Source: Muscardinus avellanarius (lineage: Eukaryota; Chordata; Mammalia; Rodentia; Gliridae). Taken from it: a DNA stretch of 64,000 nt. The DNA lies in contig OY726566.1 of assembly GCA_963383645.1 (NCBI GenBank), positions 96,377,321 to 96,441,320 on the forward strand, written 5' to 3'. The position numbers and the translations under genes were made by a program. Positions 1-12,006 of the stretch are shown here, one piece after another (the first letter of the stretch is position 1; every line of letters begins with the position of its first letter). The notes beneath the pieces are model-generated. The model saw nothing but the letters and a program-made list of their open reading frames with translations. It searched no databases and was not told the origin of the DNA.

Positions 1-126
1 GGAGAGCTTGGTAAAGAGCTGGATGAGTAAACTAATAATTAAAAATGAATTAGTGAGGAAATGGTCTTTTTAGCACAAAGAGAGTCCCTGAGCTCCTCCT
101 GACATCAGAATATATATCAGTTATAT

Positions 127-265
127 GATATTATTGGTGCATTATGACCAGACATAATAACGAAGTTCAAAGTGATAGGGACATACATGCACACGGTACT
201 TGGTGAGCTTCCACCAGCTCTGTTCCCAGTCTCTCCCCTTCCCCATACATGATATTGAGATTGTT
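127..265 (-). mobile_element. L1 3'-end fragment
   Basis: Read on the - strand this is the end of an L1 3'UTR. It carries the terminal ATAATGCACCAATAA-type sequence (as TTATTGGTGCATTAT) followed by the ACATACATGCACAC...CTTGGTGAGCTT block. The same block recurs at 2129-2262 (+) and 22.6 kb (-). It is severely 5'-truncated and has no coding part. Confidence 0.7.
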
Positions 266-1907
266 ACCGATTGTTTCAAATATAATCTTGGTGTTCTTCT
301 TCTGAGATAATGTATACTCTGAGCCGGCACCATACTGAACTTCCAAAAGGGAAGAGAAAATGACCCAAAGGCAGTCCATTTGCCTCTCTTCCCCATATCA
401 CCATGCCATGATTAAATCATTAGTGAGCCATTGGAATGCAGGCAAAACCATGAATAGGCTTAGCTTTGTACAGTCTCTGACTTTCCCCTTTGTCTTCCTC
501 CACATCACCTCTTTTCATGAAGTTCTCTTGAGTTGTACATTATCATCCAAATCTACCAATTTGTTTAATTTCTATTGACTAATTCTTGCATGTTTTCATT
601 TTGATATACAATAGATTTGTCACTGTGGTGAGTGGTGGTCTCATGAGTGGATCCCTAGTCCCCAGTTCTTGTGTGCTAGAAAGAAAGGATTCAGAGGAGA
701 CAAAAGAGCATAAGTGAGAGGATATAATGCAAGCAACAGTATGCCCTCAAGAAAGAGCAGCTTTAGTTCCTGATTCTCTAAGGACATCTGATTGGTAGGG
801 TTAAGTGGCCAAAGAAGCTTACACACCTGTTTCTATGGATACACATGTGCTTACTAACATAATCACCCAAACAAAGCCCTTAGGAAACAGCAAAATCACA
901 ATACTAATGATATGTTAAAAGCATTATAATTAGGTTAGAGTCATATTTTGACAGATTTAGAGCAGGATATGTCTATTTAGGATGAGTTTTGGGGTAGATC
1001 CAGAGCATGGAAGGTCTTGTGGGAAATTTAGTTTGGGGAACTGCCTGTTTCCAGGAAAGCCTGGGGAGGTCTCAGAAGGTGGAAAGTCCTCAAGGGATGG
1101 AACACCCTGAAGAGGGTTCAGCAGCATGCTCCCCTGTGCTCTTGCCCAGGGCGGGAGTCTTGTGGGGCATTCCAGCTGCATGCCTCCTGGTGTTCCTGCT
1201 TTTCTAACTACCAACAGATTTCCCACCTTTTCATTTATGTCTCCTTATGGTCAGTGAGTTCAGAGAACTACAAACAACATAGAAATACCAGAAAGCAGGA
1301 ATACCATGGCAGCCTATAGAAAAGGCAGGGAGGCTGAATCTACTCATTCTTGACTCTTGTACATGCTGAGAGCCCCCAGGAAGCAGACAGATGTGGAGGA
1401 CATACTGGGCCCTCCATTAGCTACCCATTGGGTTTGACCAATGAGAGGCACCAGGAGATGATCAGAGAATAAGAGGAGAGTTAGATTAGTGTCTTTATAC
1501 TCTTTCAAGTTCACTACAAATTGCTGTTCCCCTCTGCTGAAGACCATGGCTTCCATCACACAGCCCTGCTCCTGGCTCTTGGATCCTTCCTTCCCATTCT
1601 CCTTCAGCCCTAGAGACAGTACTGACCCTGCTGTCACTCTCCCATGGGTACCACATTTTTCTTTCTGGCTTCTTATTGGGCGTGCTCATAGAGCTGTTGT
1701 GGGTACTAGGATGTATGAGCCTGAGCCTAGGAGGAGAAGTTCTAGGATAAAAGTAAAGGTTTGGTAGATGAAAGGTACAGATCAAGAAAGGAAAATGGTG
1801 GAGAGATGCCTAGAGAGTGTCACAAGAAGACCCTGAGAACATTTCTCCAGCTGCTCTTGCCATATCACTTCCTCCCTTTGCCTTTGTCCATGGGGATGTC
1901 CATTAAA
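266..1907. other. Unannotated AT-rich sequence
   Basis: I see no repeat with a recognisable consensus and no exon with convincing splice borders. The open frames here are short, overlap on both strands and look like chance. Confidence 0.5.
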
Positions 1908-1921
1908 GAATATATAATGAA
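1908..1921 (+). repeat. Target-site duplication, left copy
   Basis: GAATATATAATGAA here recurs at 2115-2128, directly after the poly(A) tail of the intervening SINE. This proves retrotransposition and fixes the SINE ends. Confidence 0.9.
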
Positions 1922-2114
1922 GCCGGGCGAGGTGGCGCACGCTTGTTATCTCCGCACTTGGGAGGCAGAGACAGGAGGATTGCACAGGTTTGAAGCCAGC
2001 CACGCTGGCTTAAGAGACCCTGTTTCCAAATAAAAATATAAAAATAGGTCTGGGAGTGTAACCCAGAGGTAGAAGGGTTTCCAGGAACCCCAGTACCACC
2101 AAAAAAAAAAAGTG
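1922..2114 (+). mobile_element. B1-dID SINE, type II
   Basis: A complete dimeric SINE. The B1-like left arm starts GCCGGGCGAGGTGGCGCAC. A palindrome, AAGCCAGC-CAC-GCTGGCTT (1993-2011), follows the B box region. After an A-rich linker comes an ID-like right arm (GGTCTGGGAGTGTAACCCAGAGG) that ends GTACCACC and a poly(A) tail. A perfect 14-bp TSD flanks it. Confidence 0.92.
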
Positions 2115-2128
2115 GAATATATAATGAA

Positions 2129-2262
2129 ACTATCAATTCCAATCTCGATATTATATGCAGATAAAGGGAGAGATGGAGAGGGAGCAGGGAAGCTCACCAA
2201 GTGCTATATGCACCCATTTTCCTGTCACTGGGAACTTCATTATGCTATGAGATTTCAATGTG
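2129..2262 (+). mobile_element. L1 3'-end fragment
   Basis: This is the same 3'UTR block as at 127-265 but in + orientation: a GGGAGCAGGGAAGCTCACCAAG-like stretch, then ACTGGGAACTTCATTATGC, ending near a TCAATAAAA motif. The SINE at 1922 landed at its left edge. Only the terminal 130 bp or so remain. Confidence 0.6.
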
Positions 2263-3146
2263 TCAATAAAAGTATGTTTAAAAAAGAATGCACAATGGTT
2301 AAATAATAGCCGTCATAAGACATATTATTCTTTAATAAACAAAACAATGAATAAAACATTTTTTAAAATTCTAGCATATAATAATGTAATGGCATATTTG
2401 GATCTATATAACAGTTTTTATAAATGTGTTATCATGTGCCATGTATTTATTCTGTAGGGGGGGAAATACACTTCAACTAGACTTTTTTTCACTAATAACA
2501 TTTCTCACTCTCTACTTCCACTGTGATTCTCCTCTTTCTGGAACATTAACTTAGATGGAGAAGGTCTTGATCCCCGTGATGATTTTCATTTAGTTAGATG
2601 TTAATTATTTTCACAGGTAGAGAAACCCCAGGATACACCATTTCTCGCAGTTTTCTTTCTTGCTTGGCTAGTTTCCATTTCCATTTAGCCATAAAAGAGT
2701 AGTCAGCATTCACATGCACTTTAACATTGGACAGTCCCTTTGAAGGAGCACTCACTTTTTCTCTGAGTTTCTCATAACTGAATTCTCAAAGTGTCCCAAT
2801 TACTTCCTTCATGAACTAAGATGTTTTGTAATGCCAATATCAGCATATTAATTCCATTTTTCAAAAATTATATGATATGAGTAAAAAAGTGAGTAAAAAT
2901 GGCACTTTAAGTAACTATTCCATTGAGCTTGCAAGGTAACATTTACTTATTTCCTTGCAATACTCCCTGTTTTGGTCTCCAACCTCCTACGTGGCTCTTT
3001 CTTATTTCCCTTGTTGCCAAGTCTTAATTCCAGTGGCGGAATTAAATGGAATGGATTCCACCTTAGGCAATATCAGCACACTGTTCTTTAATGGCTAACC
3101 AGGAAGTGGACGTGCTGTACACCGAAGCCATGACAAGCATGTGTTA
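2263..3146. other. Unannotated sequence
   Basis: AT-rich DNA with no recognised repeat and no supported gene. Confidence 0.45.
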
Positions 3147-3478
3147 GTCCATTTTTTGTAGCTGCAACAAAACACCCAAGACTGAGGAACTTCCAGTGAC
3201 ATCACACTTGTTTCCTCATAGTCCTGGAGGCTGTGTACTCCAAGACCAAAGTTCAGGATTTAGTAAGGTTCTTCTTGTTGCATCATTCCATGGTGAAAGG
3301 TGGAAATTTTACTAAGAACCCACTTTGGTGAGCGCTTAACAGAGTGGTATTAATCCACTCATGAGCACTGTACCTTACTAAAACTTCTCTAAAAGACACC
3401 ACTTCCCAGCACTACCACGTTGGGGAACGGGCTTTAACCTATGAATATTGCAGAGAACAAAATCACTCATACTATAGC
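3147..3478 (+). mobile_element. Solo LTR of MaLR (ERVL) type
   Basis: The element begins TGTTAGTCCATTTTTTGTAGCTGCAACAAAACAC, close to the start of MST/THE1/MLT-type MaLR LTRs. It ends with the matching TTGGGG...AACCTATGAATATTGCAGAGAACAAAA..ACTATAGCA block. No internal retroviral sequence flanks it, so it is a solo LTR left by recombination. Sequence decay suggests an old insertion. The subfamily is not determined. Confidence 0.7.
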
Positions 3479-3534
3479 AACCTCATTCAGCATGACGGTT
3501 CCTCATCATGAGGAAGGATTCTGACCCATCTCTA

Positions 3535-4165
3535 TCATTTTTTTGTAATTATATATCAGAGTGATATTCAAAGTAATGTAAACATACATGTCCACGCAAT
3601 CTTGGTATAGTTCCATCTCTATACCTACCTTTCCTCTGCTCTGTTTTTCTCCTTATACATGTTAATGAGATTGATAGCGAAACCTTTTATGGATGTAAAG
3701 TTATTTGAACTATTCCCTTCCTCAGTACTCATTTTCCTCTTCCCTCCTTCCTCCTAAACCCACTTTCTACTATTTTACTGTTTTACTGTTTTCTCTCTTT
3801 ATTTGACTGAAGTCCCTTTTGCTTTCTATTTTTGTCCCAGCTTTCATATATGAGAGAAAAATATATGACCCTTTACTTTCTGGGACTGGCTGATTTCACT
3901 GAGCATAAAGTTCTCTAGTTCCTAAATTTTCTTTATGGCTGAGTAAAATTCCTTTGTGTATATCCATCACATTTTTGTTATCCATTCTTCTCTTAATGGA
4001 CTCCTAGGTTGGTTTCACAGTTTGGCTATTGTGAATTATGCTCTGATAAACGTGGGTATACATGCATCACCCTAGTATTCTAACTTCAGTTCTTCTGGAA
4101 AGATACTGAGGAGTTGTGTGACTGGGTCAGAGGTACATTTTACCCTGTGGATCAGTAGGGGTCCT
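3535..4165 (-). mobile_element. L1 3' part (3'UTR and end of ORF2)
   Basis: On the - strand this carries the L1 3'UTR and then the ORF2 C-terminal coding region in degraded form. Landmarks on the + strand include CTTTCATATATGAGAGAAAA, GGCTGAGTAAAATTCC.TTGTGTATAT and GGCTATTGTGAATTATGCT. Frames are broken throughout. It is truncated in ORF2. Confidence 0.8.
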
Positions 4166-5323
4166 AGAAAGCTTGGTCATTGGTCTGAGAAATTGGTTTT
4201 GCATATTTTTGGATAAACTATTATCATACATTGAAGTTTGCACTTGTTTTCTATACCTTTTGGTATTAGTGTTTTTAAAATATTATCATAAAACTAAGTT
4301 GATAACAACTAATGACACATTAATCTCTTTACACCTGAATTTCAAATTGGTGCATTCAACATGTTATCTATATCAAGTGCTACAAATCACTATGTAAACA
4401 TTAACTATACCTTTCATCTGCACTTCTTCATTATATATTTTATTTTACCTCCATAAATCTGGATAATGTGCCAGTTGATATTCATAAAGCACCTTCTCTT
4501 ATCCTTATACCACTCCTGGTGTCAGAAATACTGCAGAAGGAAAATGGTTAGATTTCAGTCCACCCTGGGGTATATTTTTGGTGGTGAAAGGAGCATTACT
4601 ATAATTGTCATCATTTTACTATTGCAACACAGAGAGTAGAATTTAAAAATAATTTTGAACAAGATAAGAAGGGTGATCTTGTGAAAGAAGTCTATTTTAG
4701 GATCCTGGAAAGGCATAGAATATAACATATGGTCTTCATGAGAGAAGAAAGGGGAAGAAACACAGTCAGTATCTTCTTTGTTTGGATTCTTTCTTGGGCT
4801 TTGTGCTTTCTTTTTTATATACTACTTCTCTGTTTGAGCTTTTTTCTAGATGATCCTTAATATAAATGTACTTTTTAAGGGGAAATGCCAACTCTTAGTC
4901 ATCTAGAAAAAAAAAACTTCCCCCTGACCTAAGATTAACTGGTATAGATAGCAGCAGGAAGCCCAGATTGGAAATAGATCTGGTTTCTGAATCCTCTGTT
5001 ATGGAACACCGATATATAAAATAGATGTCCGTGGGCTTATCGGTTGCAAAGGGAGACAGGAAGCCACCCCCACATTATCCACATCCCACTCCCCCTCTGC
5101 CCAGAAAGTTTGAAAATTACTGGTAGACTTGTTTTTCTGTTGTTAGAGTGTCCTAATATTATCCCTTGTTATTAAAGAAGCAGGGATGGCTGACATCAGC
5201 CTCAACCCTAATCCCTTTGCCTGTGGCTATGTAGTCAGTTGCCGAGAGGAATTTTAAATGTAAACTAAAGTAACAAAACAATAAAGACAGGGAACAGGGA
5301 GCAGGAATGGAATTATATGAAAG

Positions 5324-5326
<3 letters not shown>
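4166..5326. other. Unannotated sequence
   Basis: AT-rich, with no recognised repeat and no supported gene. Confidence 0.45.

Positions 5327-5369
<43 letters not shown>
5327..5369 (+). repeat. (TG)n microsatellite
   Basis: An uninterrupted TG run of about 21 units. Unlike many simple repeats in this window it does not abut a SINE. Confidence 0.97.
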
Positions 5370-5373
<4 letters not shown>

Positions 5374-7335
5374 ATTCATTTAACCAGAGAACATACACAA
5401 GCAGTAGAATGATGTTTTCTCTGTCCACTGACCCTTCGGTAAACACTGGCCATATACTACCTAGGAGCCACAGGTGAGGACAGGCTTGGAAACTACTGTT
5501 CAAGGAAGCTGGAAATAGTCCCTCTGCAGTTTCCTCAGAAACATTTAATGAAAGAAGTAGGTGTTTGGGTCCAAGCTGACCATCATGTTGGCTGGCCCAA
5601 GAGACAGAGTACCAAAACTCCACTTCAACTTATGCTGGGTAAGCGGCACAGTGGGCCAGGAACTCACCCAGGGTGGGAGGCCAGGGAAGAGTATGGCCAC
5701 TATTATGCCTTGCCCAATACATCTTTTGGAGGCAGTTACTCTTATGAATACAACAGCTGTCATGCTGTTTCTGTGGTTGTATTGGTTTACTTGAAATAGC
5801 TCTAATCCCATAGCTTCAATGCTGGTAAAGTGTTCAGTGGGTTCCAGGCTTCAAGTTGTTGACTTGCTGATTTGATGCTTTTGCAAATGAGTTGAAACTA
5901 TTGAACCAACTGATCCATTCATTAAAGTCAGTTAGAAAATAAGAGTATTTGTGTGCTATGCAATGGCTTTTTAATGTTTTGAAAATATGTGCTTATTCCT
6001 TTCTGACAACTGCTTAGGTACAGCTAAGAAATAAGTTAGGATTATTGACAAAGGCAGAGTGCTCATGGGAAGACATATGTATTTAAAAAACAACAACAAC
6101 AACAAAACAAATACCAGGACTGTGTTTCTGTATCACAGTATAGCATCTAGTGTCTATTTATTCCTCAACTAGTTTAAAAGTTCTGTGGGTTTTTGTTTTC
6201 TTGCTGAATATACTCAATGTGTTGTACAATTTTACAATAAACTTTAAAATATTATGATCTATCAGTAACTTTGCTGAATAAAAATCCTCATATTTAGAAT
6301 AAAAGATGAATATTTATTGAAGCCACATCTCTCACTTGTTAAAATATTTTATCCAGGAATTTTTAAAAATTCATTTGCTAAGCAAATATAATTGAAATTT
6401 GACACTATATAAACGAAGCCAGTTTAACAGCCAAATATTTACCATTTGATCACTTGGTAATGAAAATATGAAAAGATAACAATAACTATGACTCATTCAA
6501 TTCAATCTGGGGACACATTTTGAAAATTGTTACATTGGCATCATTTTTCCTTTAAATTTCTATTTTTATAAGGAGAATTTGGAAAATTCCTAATGACCAG
6601 CACATTTTCATGCGTTTGGGCATGAGCAATTTGAGAGGAAAGAGAACCCCTGGTAGGATGTGGACCAGGATACCATCTTTGAGCAGGTGGGGGAAGAAGG
6701 AACCTGCAGGACCAATGGAGATGTTCTAGGACAGGGAGACCTCAGCAGCGAGAGCGGAGTCGGTGAGCTCTGATACTTGTAGCTCTGTGAATGGCAGATG
6801 GGGAGCCTGTGAGTTTTTTTCTTTCTTCACCTCTGCCTTCTCATCTGTCGGGAATGAGAAGAGGTGGTGAAGAATTGCTAGGGGCTGGAAGAGATTTAGC
6901 ACAATATGAAATACACTTTGAATGAATGTAGGAAATAAGTAAGCCTCCAGCTTTATCCTCAACACAATGGATCTGACCTTTAGCCTCTTCTTGGGAGGGG
7001 CTCTGACATCCTGAGCACAATGTAGCCTGAGCATCTGTCTTCACCTTTCTGCCCCCATCCCTCCACCCACAGCTTCCCCTTTCTCTCCTCTCTTCTCTAC
7101 CTGTGAATGACTACCTCCGCTTCCCTCCTAAGCTACTTTTATCTCTTTTCTCTTTGTAGTCACTTTCTTCTACTTCTCTTTCTCTTTTCCAACCCTCTTT
7201 TCTGTAATTATAGTTTCTAGGTTCATCCCTTGGTTTTAAAAATAATTTGAGCATACCCACCACAAATGTATATCTTATAAATAAATGTGCACATACTATT
7301 GTACTAATTTTTAACATTAAATTATATCCCCAAAT
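5370..7335. other. Unannotated sequence
   Basis: Mostly AT-rich. A short pyrimidine-rich stretch lies near 7030-7200. Open frames at 5372-5811 overlap on both strands without splice signals and are treated as chance. Confidence 0.45.
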
Positions 7336-7413
7336 CCTGGCATGCTGGTGTACAGCTGAAAGCTCGGTGCTTGGGAAGTTGAGACAAGAGGATCCTATGT
7401 TCAAGGACAGCCA
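7336..7413 (+). mobile_element. Degraded SINE left arm
   Basis: B1-like arm remnant: CTGGCATGCTGGTGTACAGC, then GCTTGGGAAGTTGAGACAAGAGGATCCTATGTTCAAGGACAGCC. No right arm is recognisable. Confidence 0.55.
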
Positions 7414-7948
7414 CAGCAAAGCTTACTTAAGGGTTGGGGCCTCAGCCCAATTTCTGGCAGCCTCACACAGTTCAGACAGCACCCCAGTGGATCCTCAAGC
7501 TGCCAGTGAAGGAGGACAGAAAACCAAGAAGGCAGGGACTCTGTTCTGTCCCTCGTCCTTCCATGCAGAATCACTTTTATTAAGTTTGCTTAGCATTCTT
7601 TCTTTTTATATTCAGATATTAAACTATCCCTTCAATTTGGTTAGGGGAGAAAGCATAATGAAGAAATATAATTTTTTAAAAAGAGAATTTCATTAACTTC
7701 TGTCAGTTTGGGAAAATACCCCAGTACAGTCTTCAGAGATAGACTTCTCCTGCCAGAGGATGATGTTATATTTGGAATAAACAGAAGCATCTCTGTAAGA
7801 GCCAGAAAAATTATACTGAAAATTCACACTTAGGCAAGGTACTTCTTGTCCTCTGAAATACCTCAGACTGACCCAAGGTTCACTCACAGAAAAATAATTA
7901 AGCTCCTGAAAGTCAACAAATATTTATTTAGAGTTTAAAATGTGATCC
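7414..7948. other. Unannotated sequence
   Basis: No recognised repeat. A 149-codon open frame (7247-7696, +) runs through the SINE arm into this stretch. It has no similarity I recognise and no intron signals, so it is probably chance. Confidence 0.45.
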
Positions 7949-8127
7949 ACACTAGGTGTGGTGGCACAAGCCTCTAATTCCAATACTTGGGAGTCTGAGA
8001 CAGGAAGATTGAATGTTTGAGGCCTCTCTCAACAATTTAGTGAGACTTTGCCTCAAAGCAAAAAATAAAAAAGGGCTGGGTGTGTAGTTTGGAGGTAGAA
8101 TTCTCCTGGGTTCAATCCCCACTGACA
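7949..8127 (+). mobile_element. B1-dID SINE
   Basis: Left arm ACTAGGTGTGGTGGCACAAGCC...CTTGGGAGTCTGAGACAGGAAGATT, linker AAAAAATAAAAAAGGG, right arm GGCTGGGTGTGTAGTTTGGAGG...GGGTTCAATCCCCA. It passes straight into a purine-rich simple repeat grown from its tail. Confidence 0.85.
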
Positions 8128-8213
8128 AGAAGAAAAAGGAGGAGGAGAAAAAAAAGGAGGAGGAGGAAAGGAAGGAAGGAAGGAAGGAAGGAAGGAAGGA
8201 AGGAAAAAAGGGG
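8128..8213 (+). repeat. (GGA)n/(GGAA)n purine tract
   Basis: About 85 bp of pure A/G, changing from AAGGAGGAGG to GGAAGGAAGG units. It occupies the 3' tail position of the preceding SINE. Confidence 0.95.
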
Positions 8214-8360
8214 TTCACATTATAGTTGGAATTATGGGTAATACAGTGATGTTTTTAAAAAAACTTACCTGCTTTTAGATAAATTGAATATCTAAATTAT
8301 AATAAATGTTTAATATAACTATGATTAAATACCTATATTAATATTTACAAAGAAGACTAA

Positions 8361-8551
8361 CTTTTTTTGTGGTACTGGGTTGGGCATTCTACCTTTGAGC
8401 TACATCCCAGCCCAATTTTTTATTCTTTATTTTGAAACAGGGTCTCACTCAGTTGCAGAGGGCCTCACTAAGTACCTGAAGCTGTCAGTGAACCATGATC
8501 TCAGCCTCCTACATGCTGGGACTACAAGCGTGCACAGCCACACCTAGTTTA
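8361..8551 (-). mobile_element. B1-dID SINE
   Basis: Reverse orientation: T-rich tail, ID arm (TGGTACTGGGTTGGGCATTC..CTTTGAGCTACATCCC), linker TTTTTATTCTTTATTTTGAAACAGG, B1 arm ending GCGTGCACAGCCACACC. It is followed directly by an extra B1 arm. Confidence 0.85.
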
Positions 8552-8660
8552 TTCTTTATTTTTGAAACACTGTCTCACTGAGTTGTGAAGGGCCTCACTA
8601 CATAGCTGAGGCTGGATGTAAACTTGTGATCCTCCTGTCTCAGCCTCCCAAATACCTAAC
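8552..8660 (-). mobile_element. Extra B1 arm of an interrupted SINE
   Basis: A second copy of linker plus B1 arm (TATTCTTTATTTTTGAAACACTGTCTCACTG...CAGCCTCCCAAATA) in the same orientation as its left neighbour. It lacks the last part of the arm. Either the 8361-8551 copy inserted into the linker of an older SINE, or this is a trimeric arrangement. Confidence 0.75.
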
Positions 8661-8944
8661 CATTTTTAATAGATCTGGGTTTGTGGTATTTGTCATATGG
8701 AAGAATGAGAAAGAGAAATAAAGGCAGGAGAGAGGTAATTACTTTTGAAGTAAAACATTATCCCAGAGTTTAAGAAGAACAGAACAAAAGAAACAGAAGT
8801 TAAGAGAGGAAGAAGCATAGACCAGAAGAGAAGAAGTACAAGAGGAGGAGAGCCAGAGTGGTGGAAGCCCCGTGCCTTCATGCTGTGGAATTCCCTCTAA
8901 ATTTTTCATTAATGAATACATGTGTTCCACAGTTTTTTATTTCC

Positions 8945-9065
8945 TATGTTCCAGATACGGTGCTGAGTAGTGAAGCCACAGAGTTCGGGTAAGCATAATT
9001 CCTGCCCTCAAGGAGCTCCCAGTTCAGGGGAATCTCAAGTCCATTGTAGATGCTCAAGAAGAAAT
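8945..9065 (-). mobile_element. Ancient L2-like fragment
   Basis: CCTATGTTCCAGATACGGTGCTGAG...CCTGCCCTCAAGGAGCTCCCAGTTCA resembles the reverse complement of the old L2-type 3' region (TGTGCCAGGCACTGTTCTAGG..GGAGCTTACA). Divergence is high. Confidence 0.5.
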
Positions 9066-10166
9066 CAAATTACCCTCACGATCCCTGGGCTCCGGGGCTT
9101 CAGACATTTTGACTTCAAGGATATCTACTGAAGGAAGAATGTGCTGAAATGAATGAGGATAATCGTTCTTTCATTGAGAAACTTATTCCAAAAATTTAGT
9201 TTAGTCAAATTGGCCCGTGGTTCATCTCTTCACAGGTGAGGTAGGGTTTGGCTAGCTAGGTATCTCAGAATTGGTTTCACATTAGTGTTGCACTAATGTT
9301 CCACAGAACTTCCAAAAGGAAAAATAAAATGACATCCTGGGTCCTGCTCTGGAGCAATCCCTTCAAAACCACAAGGAAGGTTGGCAAAGGCATGACTTAG
9401 GAGACTTCTTTCCAGATGAGTCCAATGTGCCCCAGAGTTGCGGCCCGCTTGGTCGTGTATACCAGCCCACTCTAGTTCTTGCTCTAGCAGAGGGCTAGCT
9501 AAGGGTTCTGGCTGGTTCCAAACATCACAGAAACAGCCTATTTTTCTCTTGGTGTCACGTAAGTCTCCTCATTCTACTTTCTATTTAAATACAATATTAT
9601 TTGCTTGACTTTATAATGACCTTCAGTCATTGATTAATTGATTTTGTTTACAGAATATTCCTGTTTTGAGAATTTGGCAATTAGATATATGTATGTTCAT
9701 GAAGGAGCCAGACAAATAATTCTTTCCCAGGTGTGCTAGTAGGGAAAAATGTACATTATGACAGTATTGTATCTTCAAAAGAGTATAGTTTAAAAAAAAT
9801 TATTGGTATTAGTTACTTGCTCTAAGACATGGGCAAATCTGTCTATAGAGCAATATATTTTTATAAAGAGGATTAGTAATAAAGAAAGAACTTTTATAGG
9901 AAATGTATTTATGTCTTCCTTCTACTTAGCAGAACACTTACCCTTCAGCTTGTCCTCATGCCTGCAGATTTTGTAAGCAAGAATAACCCAAATCTTAACA
10001 TTCCGTGACCTCTGGATGCCTTTCGAGTGGGGCCTGGAACCTTTGTGTTATGATTCTCAGCCCGCCTTGGCAGTTTTAGGGCCAGGAGCAAGGCAGTTCT
10101 CAATTGCCTGCCTGCAAAATATCAGAAAAATATTATGAGACCAGTCGGCATTGCCAAAATTCTTTC

Positions 10167-10170
<4 letters not shown>
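9066..10170. other. Unannotated sequence
   Basis: Single-copy-looking DNA with no exon I can support. A homeobox-like AT-rich cluster near 9610-9660 is noted but not called. Confidence 0.4.

Positions 10171-10198
<28 letters not shown>
10171..10198 (+). repeat. (GT)n microsatellite
   Basis: Fourteen GT units. Confidence 0.95.
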
Positions 10199-10200
<2 letters not shown>

Positions 10201-10257
10201 AGGCTCCCAAAGAAAATAATGGGTTTCTAGGTTTCTAACTTCTTTCTTTTCACAGAT

Positions 10258-10260
<3 letters not shown>

Positions 10261-10300
<40 letters not shown>
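10261..10300 (+). repeat. Poly(A) tract, 40 nt
   Basis: Forty consecutive A residues. The DNA upstream is not a SINE or L1 that I recognise, so the tract may be the tail of an unidentified retrocopy or an expanded short run. Confidence 0.95.
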
Positions 10301-10302
<2 letters not shown>

Positions 10303-10633
10303 AAAAAGCTGTGCTTGCTCTTAAGACAGAATCAGACCTGCTTTCCTGGGCTGTTAAGGAGAGGCCCTTTCTGAACATTGGAACAATTATATTTAATAAA
10401 GTAATAGATAAGTTTATTTACCGTAACTAAAACTCTCACCTTTCAAGGTTATCTCTTTTATTCCATCTGAGCCTCTTTAAGATCATCACAAATGGCCTCC
10501 TCGGCATTAAAAAGCCTTACAAATATTGGAATGCTTGTTGAAGCGGACTCTGACTTAATACCTCGGAAGTTATGCTTTGTTTAAATAAGCCGAATGTAGT
10601 ATAAATGGTGGGATGTCTGGGATGTCTAGGTTA
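10301..10633. other. Unannotated sequence
   Basis: No recognised repeat or gene. Confidence 0.4.
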
Positions 10634-10645
10634 AGAATTGAATTA

Positions 10646-10863
10646 GCAGGGCATGGTGGCGCACGCTTGTAATACTATTATTTAGGAGGCTGAGACAGAA
10701 GGATCATGGTGTTCCGACAGCCTCAGCTACTGAGTGAGGCCCTTTGCCATTCAGTGAGAGCCTGCTTCAAAATAAAGAATAAAAAATAGGGCTGGGACTG
10801 TAGCTCAGAGGTAGAATGCCCCTGAGTTCCATCCTTAGTACTGCCAAAAAAAAAAAAAAAAGT
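10646..10863 (+). mobile_element. B1-dID SINE with TSD
   Basis: A complete dimer from GCAGGGCATGGTGGCGCACGC through GGGCTGGGACTGTAGCTCAGAGGTAGAATGCCCCTGAGTTCCATCC to a poly(A) tail. The 12-bp TSD AGAATTGAATTA lies at 10634-10645 and 10864-10875. Confidence 0.93.
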
Positions 10864-10875
10864 AGAATTGAATTA

Positions 10876-11998
10876 AACTACAGAAATGCATCCACTAATA
10901 TAGAAGGATATCATGGTAAGACTTTAAAATAGAACAAAAGAGATACAAAAGAAATGACATTAAGGATGACTTATGCAGATGGTCTAATAAAAGTGCTTCC
11001 TTAATCCACAAATCTGAGCTGGTATAGAGACAATGTTGAAAGCATTCAACCATCTATGTGTTGGATAGAAAACTCTTTTCTAAATAAAGACCATCCAAGA
11101 TCTGAAGGACAATGTCTTTTTCTACCACAAATCTCATAATTCAGAAGTTGAGATTCTAGTAAATGTAATGAATGCATTGGATTTATTCCTCATTGACAAA
11201 AGCTAATTGGTGAAATTAAAACAAGAAAGAAATTGTCAAGAGACAGAGAGTGGCTGGCCCATTTTATTGTACATACTAATTAATAACATTTTGCAAAAGA
11301 AATTCTAAAAGCAAAAAGGCATATACTACATTTTAGGTCCATTTACTCTATAAGAAAAAATAACTCAAGATAAATTTTTAAAAACCCAAGAAAAAATAAA
11401 GGCTGTATAATTAAAAACAATTTTGAAGAAAGAGAAAGATAAATTCCTATAGAAACAAAATATAATGCAAAAAAAGTTTTGACTGAGTTTCTAACACAGC
11501 ATAGTCCTCAAAAAAAAAACAAAACTTTCAAACCTATGATTTGACACCTGCACAAAAATAAACACACGTGACAAATAAATAAAAATAAATAAATTACATG
11601 TCGGGATGGTCAAATAATATTTGGGGGAAAATATATCTAAGTGATGGAAGATGTGTTTAACAAAAGAGGTTGAAGAGTGTCAAAAATCCTTAAGCCTTTA
11701 TTTGGAGAAAGGGCACAAGACGAAGCTTGGCCCCTTCCTAGAATATTCTATAATGTTAACACTACCAGAGGGAGCTAGAACACAGATAATATTATTTTGC
11801 TTTCTCCTCTTTCTATAAAGTAGAGTACACTTAAATACTTCAGATTAGAAAGGGCACAATAATAATCAATGCCCCAAAAGGAAGAACCTTGGTGCTTTGA
11901 GTCTGTGGCTCCTAAATGTTTTCCACTTGCAAAATAAGAAAAATGAATGCAACCTAGTGAGTTTATTTTACAAAATGCTATTAAAAAAAAAAAAAACT
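10876..11998. other. Unannotated A-rich sequence
   Basis: Strongly A-rich on the + strand, especially 11,200-11,640. That would fit a decayed LINE in + orientation, but I cannot align any recognisable motif. Confidence 0.35.
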
Positions 11999-12006
11999 GT
12001 CCTTTA

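Noticed and set aside
5372..5811. Overlapping 77-88 codon frames on both strands
   Set aside because: Open in three frames at once, which indicates composition rather than coding.
7247..7696. 149-codon + strand open frame
   Set aside because: It runs through a degraded SINE arm and low-complexity AT DNA with no recognisable domain.
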